Assembly (NCBI GenBank): GCA_947495075.1
Contig: CANLXH010000001.1
Coordinates: forward strand, 806,001 to 870,000
Direction: 5' to 3'
DNA: 64,000 nucleotides
Source of the DNA: an uncultured Croceitalea sp.
Lineage (GTDB): Bacteria > Bacteroidota > Bacteroidia > Flavobacteriales > Flavobacteriaceae
The notes under the pieces are model-generated. The model saw only the letters and a list, made by a program, of their open reading frames with translations, was not told the DNA's origin and searched no databases. Shown here in pieces: positions 26,191 to 33,537 of this stretch. Numbering within the stretch: the first letter of the stretch is position 1; every line of letters begins with the position of its first letter. The translations under genes and the position numbers were made by a program.

Positions 26191-26730
26191 ATGAAAAAAA
26201 GTATATTAATTTTATTAATCGCGATTTTACCGCTATCAGGATTTTCACAATCACTTTTTGATAAGTATGAAGACTTGGAAGATGTTACTACAGTGGTAGT
26301 GTCTAAAAAAGCTTTTGAGCTTTTGGCTAAAATGGATATTGAGGTAGATGACAAAGAAGCCAAAGATTTTATGGATATCGCAACAAGTGTCACCGGACTT
26401 AAAGTATTTACTACAGACAATAAATCTATTGGAGTTGATATGAAAAATTCTGTCACTAAATACCTATCTGGCAACCGTATGGAAGAGTTAATGCGAGTGA
26501 AAGACAAAGACGCCAATATTAAATTCTACATAAAAGAAGGTAAAGACGATGACCACGTTAGAGAACTTTTAATGTTTATGACAGGCATTAAAGAGATGGA
26601 AGCTAATGGTAGAAAGTTTGAAACAGTTCTTCTTAGTTTAACAGGAGATATTGATTTGAATAAAATTAGCTCTTTAACTAATAAAATGAATTTACCAAAA
26701 GAATTAAATAAGGCTGGTAATAAACAATAA
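26191..26730 (+). CDS. DUF4252 protein, first of three tandem paralogues
   Basis: A 179-residue exported protein with a signal peptide (residues 1-20, ending GFSQ). The mature part begins FDKYEDLEDVTTVVVSKKAFELL and contains the shared family segment MEELMRVKDKDANIKFYIKEG near residues 96-116 and FMTGIKE near 132. DUF4252 is a Bacteroidota family of periplasmic proteins of unknown function, commonly found beside ECF sigma factors. It is 12 bases after the putative anti-sigma gene, so it is in the same operon. Confidence 0.88.
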   Translation: MKKSILILLIAILPLSGFSQSLFDKYEDLEDVTTVVVSKKAFELLAKMDIEVDDKEAKDFMDIATSVTGLKVFTTDNKSIGVDMKNSVTKYLSGNRMEELMRVKDKDANIKFYIKEGKDDDHVRELLMFMTGIKEMEANGRKFETVLLSLTGDIDLNKISSLTNKMNLPKELNKAGNKQ

Positions 26731-26762
26731 ACAATAAACAACCATCAATCATTAAACACAAT

Positions 26763-26800
26763 AACAATGAACAATTCTATTAGAATTGTTCATTGTTTTA
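26763..26800 (+). terminator. Long perfect hairpin inside the sigma/DUF4252 operon
   Basis: A 17-base arm (26763-26779) is followed after one base by its perfect complement (26781-26797) and a short T run. It resembles a partial terminator or RNA-stability hairpin. It lies in the only wide gap of the operon, between the first and second DUF4252 genes, and could lower expression of the last two genes or mark a second transcription unit. Confidence 0.7.
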
Positions 26801-26912
26801 ATCAAATCAAAAAACAGGAACATGAAATGAGCCATATTAGCCTTAAATACTTTGCTAAATATGTAATGGCGAATTACATCTGACCTTTTAAAAACAATAA
26901 AATAGTACACAG

Positions 26913-27449
26913 ATGAAAAAAATAATCTTCTCAATATTTGCACTAGTATTATCAACTGGAGCTTTTGCTCAAAAAGCGTTTGACAAGTATGTAGATTCTG
27001 ACAATGTTGGAACGCTTACCATAAACAAAAGCATGCTAGGTATTGTAGCTAGTATGTCTGCAAATGAAAAAAGTAAAGAGGCTAGAGACTTTGTAGATTT
27101 GGCAGAAAACATCAATGAAATTAAGATTTATATTTCGGAGAATGCAGCTGCATCCTTAGATATGAAAAAAACAGTAAAATCTTACCTTAAAAAATCCTCA
27201 ATGGAGGAATTAATGAGGGTTAGGGATGAAGATGCACAGGTAGATTTTTACGTGAAAAGCACCAATAATGATAATGTAGTTAGTCAACTCTTTATGTTTG
27301 TAACCGGTATAGAAAATAAAGGAGATAAAACTCCTGAGACTGTTCTAGTAACAATGAACGGTAAAATAGAACTTGACAAAATAGGCGCATTAGTAAATAA
27401 AATGCAATTGCCTAAAGAGCTTGAAAAAGCCAGTAAAAGAGGAAAATAA
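26913..27449 (+). CDS. DUF4252 protein, second of three tandem paralogues
   Basis: A 178-residue exported protein with a signal peptide (residues 1-19/20, ending AFAQ). It is clearly paralogous to the preceding gene: the mature start FDKYVDSDNVGTLTINKSML and the MEELMRVRDEDAQVDFYVKS and FVTGIEN segments align with it, and both end in a MQLPKELEKA-like helix. The role is unknown; it is probably periplasmic. It follows a 182-base gap containing a strong hairpin, so its level may be set separately. Confidence 0.88.
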   Translation: MKKIIFSIFALVLSTGAFAQKAFDKYVDSDNVGTLTINKSMLGIVASMSANEKSKEARDFVDLAENINEIKIYISENAAASLDMKKTVKSYLKKSSMEELMRVRDEDAQVDFYVKSTNNDNVVSQLFMFVTGIENKGDKTPETVLVTMNGKIELDKIGALVNKMQLPKELEKASKRGK

Positions 27450-27472
27450 GAGAAACAATCAAAATACGAACA

Positions 27473-28012
27473 ATGAAACAAGTTGTAAAATATATATTAG
27501 GTCTTGCTCTAGTTTTTTTAGCAGGCTGTTCATCTCAACAAAGTCTTCAAGAATATTATGTGGACAATAAAGAGAACCCAAACTTTATTGCGCTAGATAT
27601 TCCTGCAAGTATTTTAAAAACGGATGAAGTAGAACTTACTGAAAAACAACAGAAAGCTATTTCCTCATTAAAAAAGTTTAATCTGTTAGCTTTTAGAAAG
27701 ACTTCTGATAATAGTACTGATTATAAACTAGAGAAGGCTAAGGTGAAAGAAATTCTTAAGGACGATGAGTTTATTGAGCTTATGAAAATAAATTCTGAGT
27801 TTGGAAAAGGAGTTATAAAATACTCTGGAGATGACGATGCTATAGATGAGGTTATTATTTACGGAGATAGTAAGGATAAAGGTTTTGCTCTAGTCCGTGT
27901 TCTTGGAAAAGACATGAATCCGGCAGATGTTATGCAATTAATGCAAGTAATTCAAAAATCTGATTTTAAAGGAGAAGGATTAGGAGAAATAGGAAAATTT
28001 TTAAAAGGTTAA
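27473..28012 (+). CDS. DUF4252 lipoprotein, third of the tandem set
   Basis: A 179-residue lipoprotein with signal MKQVVKYILGLALVFLAGC and lipidated Cys19. It is more divergent than the first two paralogues but keeps the pattern: ALDIPASILK after a short linker, then a LLAFRKTSDN strand, VKEILKDDEFIELMKI and a late VMQLMQVI helix. Being lipid-anchored while its two neighbours look soluble, it may tether them, which is inference. It is 23 bases downstream of the second DUF4252 gene and ends the operon before a terminator. Confidence 0.85.
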   Translation: MKQVVKYILGLALVFLAGCSSQQSLQEYYVDNKENPNFIALDIPASILKTDEVELTEKQQKAISSLKKFNLLAFRKTSDNSTDYKLEKAKVKEILKDDEFIELMKINSEFGKGVIKYSGDDDAIDEVIIYGDSKDKGFALVRVLGKDMNPADVMQLMQVIQKSDFKGEGLGEIGKFLKG

Positions 28013-28032
28013 CCAAACTACCAATCTTTAAG

Positions 28033-28069
28033 AATCCCGAGTCATTTTTATGGTTCGGGATTTTTTTTT
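28033..28069 (+). terminator. Rho-independent terminator of the sigma/DUF4252 operon
   Basis: AATCCCGA (28033-28040) pairs with TCGGGATT (28055-28062), followed by nine T. Confidence 0.9.
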
Positions 28070-28159
28070 CATTAAAACTAAGCTTGAGTTAAGATTTTAG
28101 TGACCTTCTTCATATTTTTAGTGTCATAAGAAGCAGAACACTAAAAACTTAAAATAATT

Positions 28160-28978
28160 ATGGAAGACGCACAAAAATGGATTGATAAAGGAATTGATTT
28201 TGTAGTTGAATTTGGTCCAAAGATTATTGGAGCAATTGCAATATATATTATTGGTTCATGGGTAATTAAAAAAATTGTTAAGGCTGTTGGTAAAGTAATG
28301 GCAAAAGGAAGTTACGACCTTTCATTACAAAAGTTTCTAACAAACCTTGTATCCTGGGGTTTAAAAATATTTTTAATCATAACGGTAATTTCAACCTTAG
28401 GAGTTGAAACTACGAGTTTGGCAGCAGTAATAGCGGCAGCGGGTTTAGCGGTCGGTTTAGCTTTGCAAGGTTCCTTATCTAATTTTGCCGGTGGGGTGTT
28501 ACTTATGATTTTTAAGCCTTATAAAATTGGCGACTTAGTTGAGGCTCAAGATGTATTAGGTGTAGTAAAGGAAATTGAAATTTTCACTACCAAACTAGTA
28601 TCTCCAGACAATAAGCTTTTAATAGTTCCTAATGGCGCTATGGCAAACGGGAATATTACTAATTATACTGCTGAAGGTAAAATCCGTGTGGATACGGTAA
28701 TTGGTGTAGCTTATGAAGAAGATATAAAACAGGTAAAAGAAGTGTTGATGGAAGTATTAACTTCTAATCCCAAGGTGTTGCAAGACCCTGCGCCTTCTGT
28801 TAATGTTCTAGAATTAGCAGATAGCTCTGTAAACTTTGCGGTTAGACCTTTCTCAAAACCGGAAGACTACTGGGATGTGTATTTTGCAACATATGAAAAC
28901 TGTAAAATAGCACTTGATAAAGCTGGTATTGAAATTCCTTATCCACACGAAGTGGAAGTTATTAAACAAGCTAAATAA
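28160..28978 (+). CDS. MscS-family small-conductance mechanosensitive channel
   Basis: A 272-residue inner-membrane channel. Three transmembrane segments are visible (about 18-36, 60-80 and 88-115). The third is the Gly/Ala-rich pore helix (AVIAAAGLAVGLALQGSLSNFAGGVLLMIF), diagnostic of MscS. The beta domain follows (YKIGDLVEAQDVLGVVKEIEIFTT), then the C-terminal cytoplasmic vestibule. It opens under membrane tension to release solutes on hypo-osmotic shock. It has its own transcription unit between two hairpins. Confidence 0.93.
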   Translation: MEDAQKWIDKGIDFVVEFGPKIIGAIAIYIIGSWVIKKIVKAVGKVMAKGSYDLSLQKFLTNLVSWGLKIFLIITVISTLGVETTSLAAVIAAAGLAVGLALQGSLSNFAGGVLLMIFKPYKIGDLVEAQDVLGVVKEIEIFTTKLVSPDNKLLIVPNGAMANGNITNYTAEGKIRVDTVIGVAYEEDIKQVKEVLMEVLTSNPKVLQDPAPSVNVLELADSSVNFAVRPFSKPEDYWDVYFATYENCKIALDKAGIEIPYPHEVEVIKQAK

Positions 28979-29000
28979 ATAAAACGCTTTTTAATCATTA

Positions 29001-29025
29001 AACCTCAGTGTAATTCGCTGAGGTT
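29001..29025. terminator. Hairpin between mscS-type gene and the purB operon
   Basis: AACCTCAG (29001-29008) pairs with CTGAGGTT (29018-29025) over a 9-base loop. T runs are poor on both strands. It lies between convergent genes, so a weak bidirectional terminator is likely. Confidence 0.6.
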
Positions 29026-29200
29026 ATTTCCTTTTAGTAGGAATAAGAATCAACCATACAACTGTTAATAGCCCACCCAATAGCAGTAAATTATTTCCTG
29101 TAATATATTCTGCAAATACCCAATGTAGAGTTTTGAATAAGTAACCAATAATAAGGCAAAGAATAATAATTACAATCAAAAAACCTCTAAAAATCTTCAT
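29024..29200 (-). CDS. Small two-helix membrane protein downstream of purB
   Basis: A 58-residue protein beginning MKIFRGFLIVIIILCL, with two hydrophobic helices (about 6-22 and 37-54) separated by a short polar stretch around KTLHWVFAEY, and a basic tail PTKRK. The ATG lies one base after the purB stop, so it should be co-transcribed and perhaps translationally coupled. It resembles small flavobacterial membrane proteins with a motor-helper-like LHWVG pattern, but I know no function. The stop overlaps the distal arm of the terminator hairpin. Confidence 0.65.
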   Translation of the reverse strand: MKIFRGFLIVIIILCLIIGYLFKTLHWVFAEYITGNNLLLLGGLLTVVWLILIPTKRK

Positions 29201-29201
29201 T

Positions 29202-30545
29202 TTAAATACCCGTATAATTGGCTGGTGTAATTTGCTTTAATTCTGTTTTGATAGTATCAGAAACGTTTAGGGTCTCAATAAAACTAGCAATTGAATCTTT
29301 GTTTATCTTTTCGTTAGTTCGTGTTAATCCTTTTAAAGCTTCATAAGGATTTGGATAACCTTCTCTTCTCAAAATAGTCTGAATAGCCTCAGCAACTACA
29401 GCCCAATTATTTTCTAAATCTTGCTCAAACTTCTCAGCATTTAAAACCAGTTTATTCAATCCTTTTAATGTTGATTGAAATGCAACTAGGGTATGCGCAA
29501 AAGGAACACCAACGTTACGTAATACTGTACTATCTGTTAAGTCTCTTTGTAATCTAGAAACCGGTAGTTTTGCAGATAAATGCTCAAATAACGCATTTGC
29601 CAAGCCTAAGTTTCCTTCAGAATTTTCAAAGTCAATAGGATTTACTTTATGTGGCATGGCAGAAGAGCCTACTTCTCCCTTTTTTATTTTTTGTTTAAAA
29701 TAATCCATAGAAATATAGGTCCACATATCTCTGTTTAAATCAATTATAATGGTATTAATTCGTTTTAAACAATCGAATAAAGCAGCCATATGATCGTAGT
29801 GCTCAATTTGAGTTGTAGGGAAAGAATGATGCAATCCTAGCTTTTCCTGCACAAATGTTGCTCCAAAAGATTTCCAATCAATTGAAGGATATGCTACTTG
29901 ATGTGCATTGTAATTCCCTGTCGCACCGCCAAATTTTGCTGCTGAAGGAATATCATTCAATAAGTCAAACTGTTGTTTTAATCGTTCCACATATACATCT
30001 ATTTCTTTTCCAAGACGGGTTGGCGAAGCTGGCTGCCCATGTGTTCTAGCGAGCATAGGGATGGCAGTCCATTCTTCCGCTAATCCTTTTAGTTTTTCAA
30101 AAACTTCGAAGTAGGAGGGAGCATAGACATCATTCATCGCCGCTTTTATAGAAAAAGGAACAGCAGTATTGTTGATATCTTGTGAGGTAAGACCAAAGTG
30201 AATAAATTCTTTATGTGCACTTAAATTAAGCTCATCAAATTTAGACTTGATAAAGTATTCAACTGCTTTTACATCGTGGTTAGTAGTTTTCTCGATTTCT
30301 TTTATAGCTAGAGCATCCTTGGAAGAAAAATCTAAATATATTTTTTGTAGTTCGGAGAATTTAGAAGTATCAAAATCTGCTAATTGTGGAAGTGGAATTT
30401 CACATAGCGCAATAAAGTATTCAATTTCTACCTGAACACGGTATTTTATCAGTGCTTCTTCAGAAAAATAGTTTCCAAGAGCCTCGGTTTTATTGCGGTA
30501 ACGACCATCAATAGGTGAAATGGCATTTAATTGATTTAAAGACAT
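29202..30545 (-). CDS. purB: Adenylosuccinate lyase
   Basis: A 447-residue cytoplasmic enzyme of the fumarase/aspartase superfamily. It releases fumarate from adenylosuccinate and from SAICAR in purine synthesis. The superfamily signature GSSAMPHKVNP is present near residue 290, with the catalytic Ser region. TSQDINNTA near 120 and ARTHGQPASPT near 160 are the other two conserved blocks. The length fits the E. coli PurB type. A -7 element TATCTTTG lies 21 bases before the ATG, inside the tail of the upstream gap. A small membrane protein gene follows. Confidence 0.96.
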   Translation of the reverse strand: MSLNQLNAISPIDGRYRNKTEALGNYFSEEALIKYRVQVEIEYFIALCEIPLPQLADFDTSKFSELQKIYLDFSSKDALAIKEIEKTTNHDVKAVEYFIKSKFDELNLSAHKEFIHFGLTSQDINNTAVPFSIKAAMNDVYAPSYFEVFEKLKGLAEEWTAIPMLARTHGQPASPTRLGKEIDVYVERLKQQFDLLNDIPSAAKFGGATGNYNAHQVAYPSIDWKSFGATFVQEKLGLHHSFPTTQIEHYDHMAALFDCLKRINTIIIDLNRDMWTYISMDYFKQKIKKGEVGSSAMPHKVNPIDFENSEGNLGLANALFEHLSAKLPVSRLQRDLTDSTVLRNVGVPFAHTLVAFQSTLKGLNKLVLNAEKFEQDLENNWAVVAEAIQTILRREGYPNPYEALKGLTRTNEKINKDSIASFIETLNVSDTIKTELKQITPANYTGI

Positions 30546-30565
30546 CAGTGGCAGATTTTAAGCGG

Positions 30566-30573
30566 CAAAGATA
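30566..30573 (-). promoter_or_regulatory. -7 promoter element of purB
   Basis: The complement reads TATCTTTG, an exact TAnnTTTG match, 20 bases upstream of the purB ATG. It gives purB its own promoter despite the same-strand genes upstream. Confidence 0.6.
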
Positions 30574-30592
30574 CTTAAACTTAGAGATTGTT

Positions 30593-31162
30593 TTACTCAA
30601 GTTTTTTAAGTTCTTCCAATGTTTTTTTGGCTCTAAATTTATATCCTGCTGTTCCTGAATTAATCGAATTCTCTAGAATAGGTTTTAACTCTGGATGAAT
30701 CCATTTGAATTCTGCTCCTAGATAGCGTAAACTTGTCATTGCAAAAACTTTAGCAGCTACTTTTCTTGAACCTATAAGCCAATCAAAACAAGCACTTACA
30801 ATTTGTTCTAGGTTTTGTGAAGAAATACCATTTATGTACTTAATGTCTTTGTTTTTATATCTAGCAATTGCAATAAGTTCGCAAACATGTGCCATAGGTC
30901 TTATACAGGATTCTGATTGCAAACCCTCTAAGCCTTGCGAAAAATCTGTGATAAAAGGAAGTAAGTAATCCAGTTTTTTACGCATTAAATGATCAAACAC
31001 CCAACTAGCATTAAAAGTCCCTTCTTTGTCTTCAAACCAAATAACATCCAATATAACTTTTACCAGCTTTGGTTGGTCTTGTAATTCTTCTACAAGTACT
31101 GTTATCTTTTCTTTTGATAATCTACCGGATGTTAATCTATTTTTTAGTTCGCTAGAGGTCAT
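30593..31162 (-). CDS. Conserved helical hypothetical protein
   Basis: A 189-residue, almost wholly helical cytoplasmic protein without signal peptide or membrane segment. Its periodic helices (for example LSKEKITVLVEELQ, VKVILDVIWFED and VFAMTSLRYLGAEFKWIHPELKPILENSI) suggest a HEAT/ARM-like superhelix. I recognise no named family or catalytic motif. It sits 8 bases after the sirtuin gene stop, so it shares its transcript, and purB with its own promoter follows. Confidence 0.7.
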   Translation of the reverse strand: MTSSELKNRLTSGRLSKEKITVLVEELQDQPKLVKVILDVIWFEDKEGTFNASWVFDHLMRKKLDYLLPFITDFSQGLEGLQSESCIRPMAHVCELIAIARYKNKDIKYINGISSQNLEQIVSACFDWLIGSRKVAAKVFAMTSLRYLGAEFKWIHPELKPILENSINSGTAGYKFRAKKTLEELKKLE

Positions 31163-31170
31163 TTTAACAA

Positions 31171-31866
31171 TTAAAGACTTTTAATCAGTTTAGAAACTAG
31201 TTTTGATACCCCGGTAGAAGCATTTTCAGCGATAATAGTTAGATTATTGAAATCAGAAGTGCTTACACTTGGCTTAGGGTCTATAAAATAAATAGGTGTT
31301 TCTGTATTTACATAATTAACTAGGCTTGCTGCGGGATATACTTGCATAGATGTACCTATGATTATAAGAATGTCTGCTTTAGTTGTAATTGTTATAGCTG
31401 GTTCTAACATGGGTACCATTTCTCCAAACCAGACAATATGAGGTCTTAATTGATTTCCATTACTATCTGTATCTCCTAGGTTTAAATCTTCATCCCAGTC
31501 AAGTACGGTTTTTTCATTAGCAACACTTCTAACTTTAAGTAATTCTCCATGTAAATGCAATACATTTTTACTACCTGCTCTTTCATGTAGGTTATCAACA
31601 TTTTGGGTAATTATGGAAACATCAAAATATTTTTCTAAATCTACAAGTACTTTATGGCCTTCATTAGGTTTAACGTCTAACAATTGTCGTCTACGTTGAT
31701 TGTAAAATTCAAATACTAATTCAGGATTTTTAGAAAAACCTTCTGGTGAGGCAACTTCCATAACATCATGACCTTCCCATAGTCCATTCGCATCACGAAA
31801 AGTTTTTAAACCACTTTCAGCACTCATTCCAGCTCCACTAAGGACAACTATCTTTTTTGTTCCCAT
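31171..31866 (-). CDS. cobB: Class III (CobB/SIRT5-like) NAD-dependent deacylase without zinc cysteines
   Basis: A 231-residue sirtuin. The NAD-binding GAGMSAESGLKTFR is at residues 11-24, TQNVDNLHERAG at 87-98, and the catalytic His is H106 in the HLHGE motif. Tyr55 and Arg58 (YxxR) are the residues that select succinyl- or malonyl-lysine in class III sirtuins. The protein contains no cysteine at all, so the usual four-Cys zinc ribbon is lost and its place is taken by a short acidic loop (DEDLNLGDTDSN). I expect deacylase activity, but the zinc-free fold should be borne in mind. Confidence 0.9.
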   Translation of the reverse strand: MGTKKIVVLSGAGMSAESGLKTFRDANGLWEGHDVMEVASPEGFSKNPELVFEFYNQRRRQLLDVKPNEGHKVLVDLEKYFDVSIITQNVDNLHERAGSKNVLHLHGELLKVRSVANEKTVLDWDEDLNLGDTDSNGNQLRPHIVWFGEMVPMLEPAITITTKADILIIIGTSMQVYPAASLVNYVNTETPIYFIDPKPSVSTSDFNNLTIIAENASTGVSKLVSKLIKSL

Positions 31867-31907
31867 ATTTTCAAAATTAGCATTTTAAGTTTTTATTATC
31901 TTGCCTT

Positions 31908-32561
31908 ATGCAATTCGACCATGACTTGTTGGCTTATTTAGATAGTTTTGTTTCTGAAGAAAGAAAACAACGTTTTGTAAATGTTTTATCTAAAAGAACA
32001 AGATTTCTTACCGTTGCAATAGAAGATGTATATCAATTACATAATACAAGCGCAGTCATACGTAGTTGTGATGCCTTTGGAGTGCAAGATGTTCATGTGG
32101 TAGAAAGTCGTTTTGGTAAAAGATTAGATAAAAATATAGCAATGGGAGCAGAGCAGTGGATTGATGTACATCGCTATAAAACCATTAATGATTGCATTAC
32201 TACGTTGAAGACAAGTGGTTATCAAATTATAGCGACTACTCCCCATAACAATTCAAATTTTATAGAAGACTTTAAAGTAGATTCTAAGACAGCTTTGTTT
32301 TTTGGTACAGAAAGAGAAGGTTTAAGTAATGCGGTATTGGAGCAGGCAGATGGTTTTTTAAAGATACCAATGGTTGGTTTCTCTGAAAGTTTAAATATTT
32401 CCGTTTCAGTAGCAATCATTATCCAGCAATTGTGTAACGAACTTAGAAAATCTGACTTGCCATGGCAGTTATCTGATATAGAAATTTTAGAGAAAAGGCT
32501 TGACTGGACTAAAAAGTCTATTAAAGATATAAAAGGAATTATCGGTCGTTACTCTCAGTAA
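31908..32561 (+). CDS. trmH: TrmH-family tRNA/rRNA 2'-O-methyltransferase
   Basis: A 217-residue SPOUT methyltransferase. All three SpoU motifs are present: NTSAVIRSCDAFGVQDVHVVE near residue 43, FFGTEREGLS near 131, and IPMVGFSESLNISVSVAI near 152, the trefoil knot that binds S-adenosylmethionine. The overall pattern, including the C-terminal LDWTKKSIKDI extension, fits TrmH, which methylates the ribose of G18 in tRNA. Another guanosine target is possible. It diverges from the sirtuin gene. Confidence 0.9.
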   Translation: MQFDHDLLAYLDSFVSEERKQRFVNVLSKRTRFLTVAIEDVYQLHNTSAVIRSCDAFGVQDVHVVESRFGKRLDKNIAMGAEQWIDVHRYKTINDCITTLKTSGYQIIATTPHNNSNFIEDFKVDSKTALFFGTEREGLSNAVLEQADGFLKIPMVGFSESLNISVSVAIIIQQLCNELRKSDLPWQLSDIEILEKRLDWTKKSIKDIKGIIGRYSQ

Positions 32562-32603
32562 ATCAACTTTTTGTACATTTAAGCAACCAATAAAACAAAC
32601 AAG

Positions 32604-33131
32604 ATGATGACATTTCTCTACATCCTTGGAGGCATAGTATTGCTTATTTTAATTTTAGGAATACTTGCTCCAAAAAATTATGACGTTTCTAGGTCTATTA
32701 TTGTAAACAAACCAAAAAATGAAGTTTTCCAATCCTTAAGGTCACTAAAAAAGCAAGGTGAGTGGTCACCATGGGAAAAAAAGGACCCGAATATGAAAAA
32801 AGAATTCACTGGAACAGATGGTGAAGTAGGTGCTAAAAGTGCTTGGATGGGTAATAAAGATGTCGGTGAAGGAGAACAAGAGATAACTAAGATTATAGAG
32901 GGAGAGCGAATTGAAGGAAAACTCAGATTCTTTAAACCCTGGAAATCTGAAGCAGACTGTTATTTTAATGTTGAAGAAGATACCAGTTCGGGAACTAAAG
33001 TTACATGGGGTTTTTCTGGAAAGAATAAATTTCCATTTAGCATTTTTATGCTATTCTTTAGTATGGATAAAACGGTAGGTAAAGATTTTGAAGAAGGCCT
33101 CGATAGTTTTAAAATCTTGATGGAAACCTAA
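32604..33131 (+). CDS. SRPBCC (START-like) domain protein with N-terminal membrane helix
   Basis: A 175-residue protein. Residues 3-22 form a hydrophobic helix, then a START/Bet v 1-like fold typical of polyketide-cyclase-annotated proteins: NYDVSRSIIVNKPKNEVFQSL, GEWSPWEKKDPNMKKEFTG and a C-terminal helix DFEEGLDSFKIL. Such domains bind hydrophobic ligands. No specific ligand can be named. It is 42 bases after trmH and 21 bases before a VOC protein, probably the same transcript. Confidence 0.82.
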   Translation: MMTFLYILGGIVLLILILGILAPKNYDVSRSIIVNKPKNEVFQSLRSLKKQGEWSPWEKKDPNMKKEFTGTDGEVGAKSAWMGNKDVGEGEQEITKIIEGERIEGKLRFFKPWKSEADCYFNVEEDTSSGTKVTWGFSGKNKFPFSIFMLFFSMDKTVGKDFEEGLDSFKILMET

Positions 33132-33152
33132 TAAATATAGGAATATTAAACT

Positions 33153-33536
33153 ATGGAGCAGAATTTAATAGGCTGGGTAGAAATACCAGTTACTAACATG
33201 GATAGAGCTAAGGATTTTTATGAAACAGTATTTCAAATAAAAATTACAGTTCAAGATTTTGGAGGTACGCTCATGGCGTGGCTTCCGGTCGAACCTGGAA
33301 AACCAGGATCCTCAGGTTCGCTAGTATTGCAACCAGAATGGTATATACCAAGCCGCAAAGAAGGAGTGCTTATCTATTTATCTTGCACAGATGTACAGAA
33401 TGAATTGAATAGAATTGAAGACGCTGGAGGACGAATTTTACAACCTAAGACCAAGATTAGTGATGAAATTGGTTTCATGGGATTGTTCCATGATTCTGAA
33501 GGAAACAGGATAGCCTTACACTCTCCGCCAGAATAG
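33153..33536 (+). CDS. VOC (glyoxalase/bleomycin-resistance fold) protein
   Basis: A 127-residue single-module vicinal-oxygen-chelate protein. It begins with IGWVEIPVTNMDRAKDFYETVFQI, the beta-alpha entry of the fold, and ends with GFMGLFHDSEGNRIALHSP, a typical final strand with acid and His ligands. Substrate and metal are unknown. It follows the SRPBCC gene closely and converges with the M61 peptidase gene, whose stop is 2 bases away. Confidence 0.85.
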   Translation: MEQNLIGWVEIPVTNMDRAKDFYETVFQIKITVQDFGGTLMAWLPVEPGKPGSSGSLVLQPEWYIPSRKEGVLIYLSCTDVQNELNRIEDAGGRILQPKTKISDEIGFMGLFHDSEGNRIALHSPPE

Positions 33537-33537
33537 T

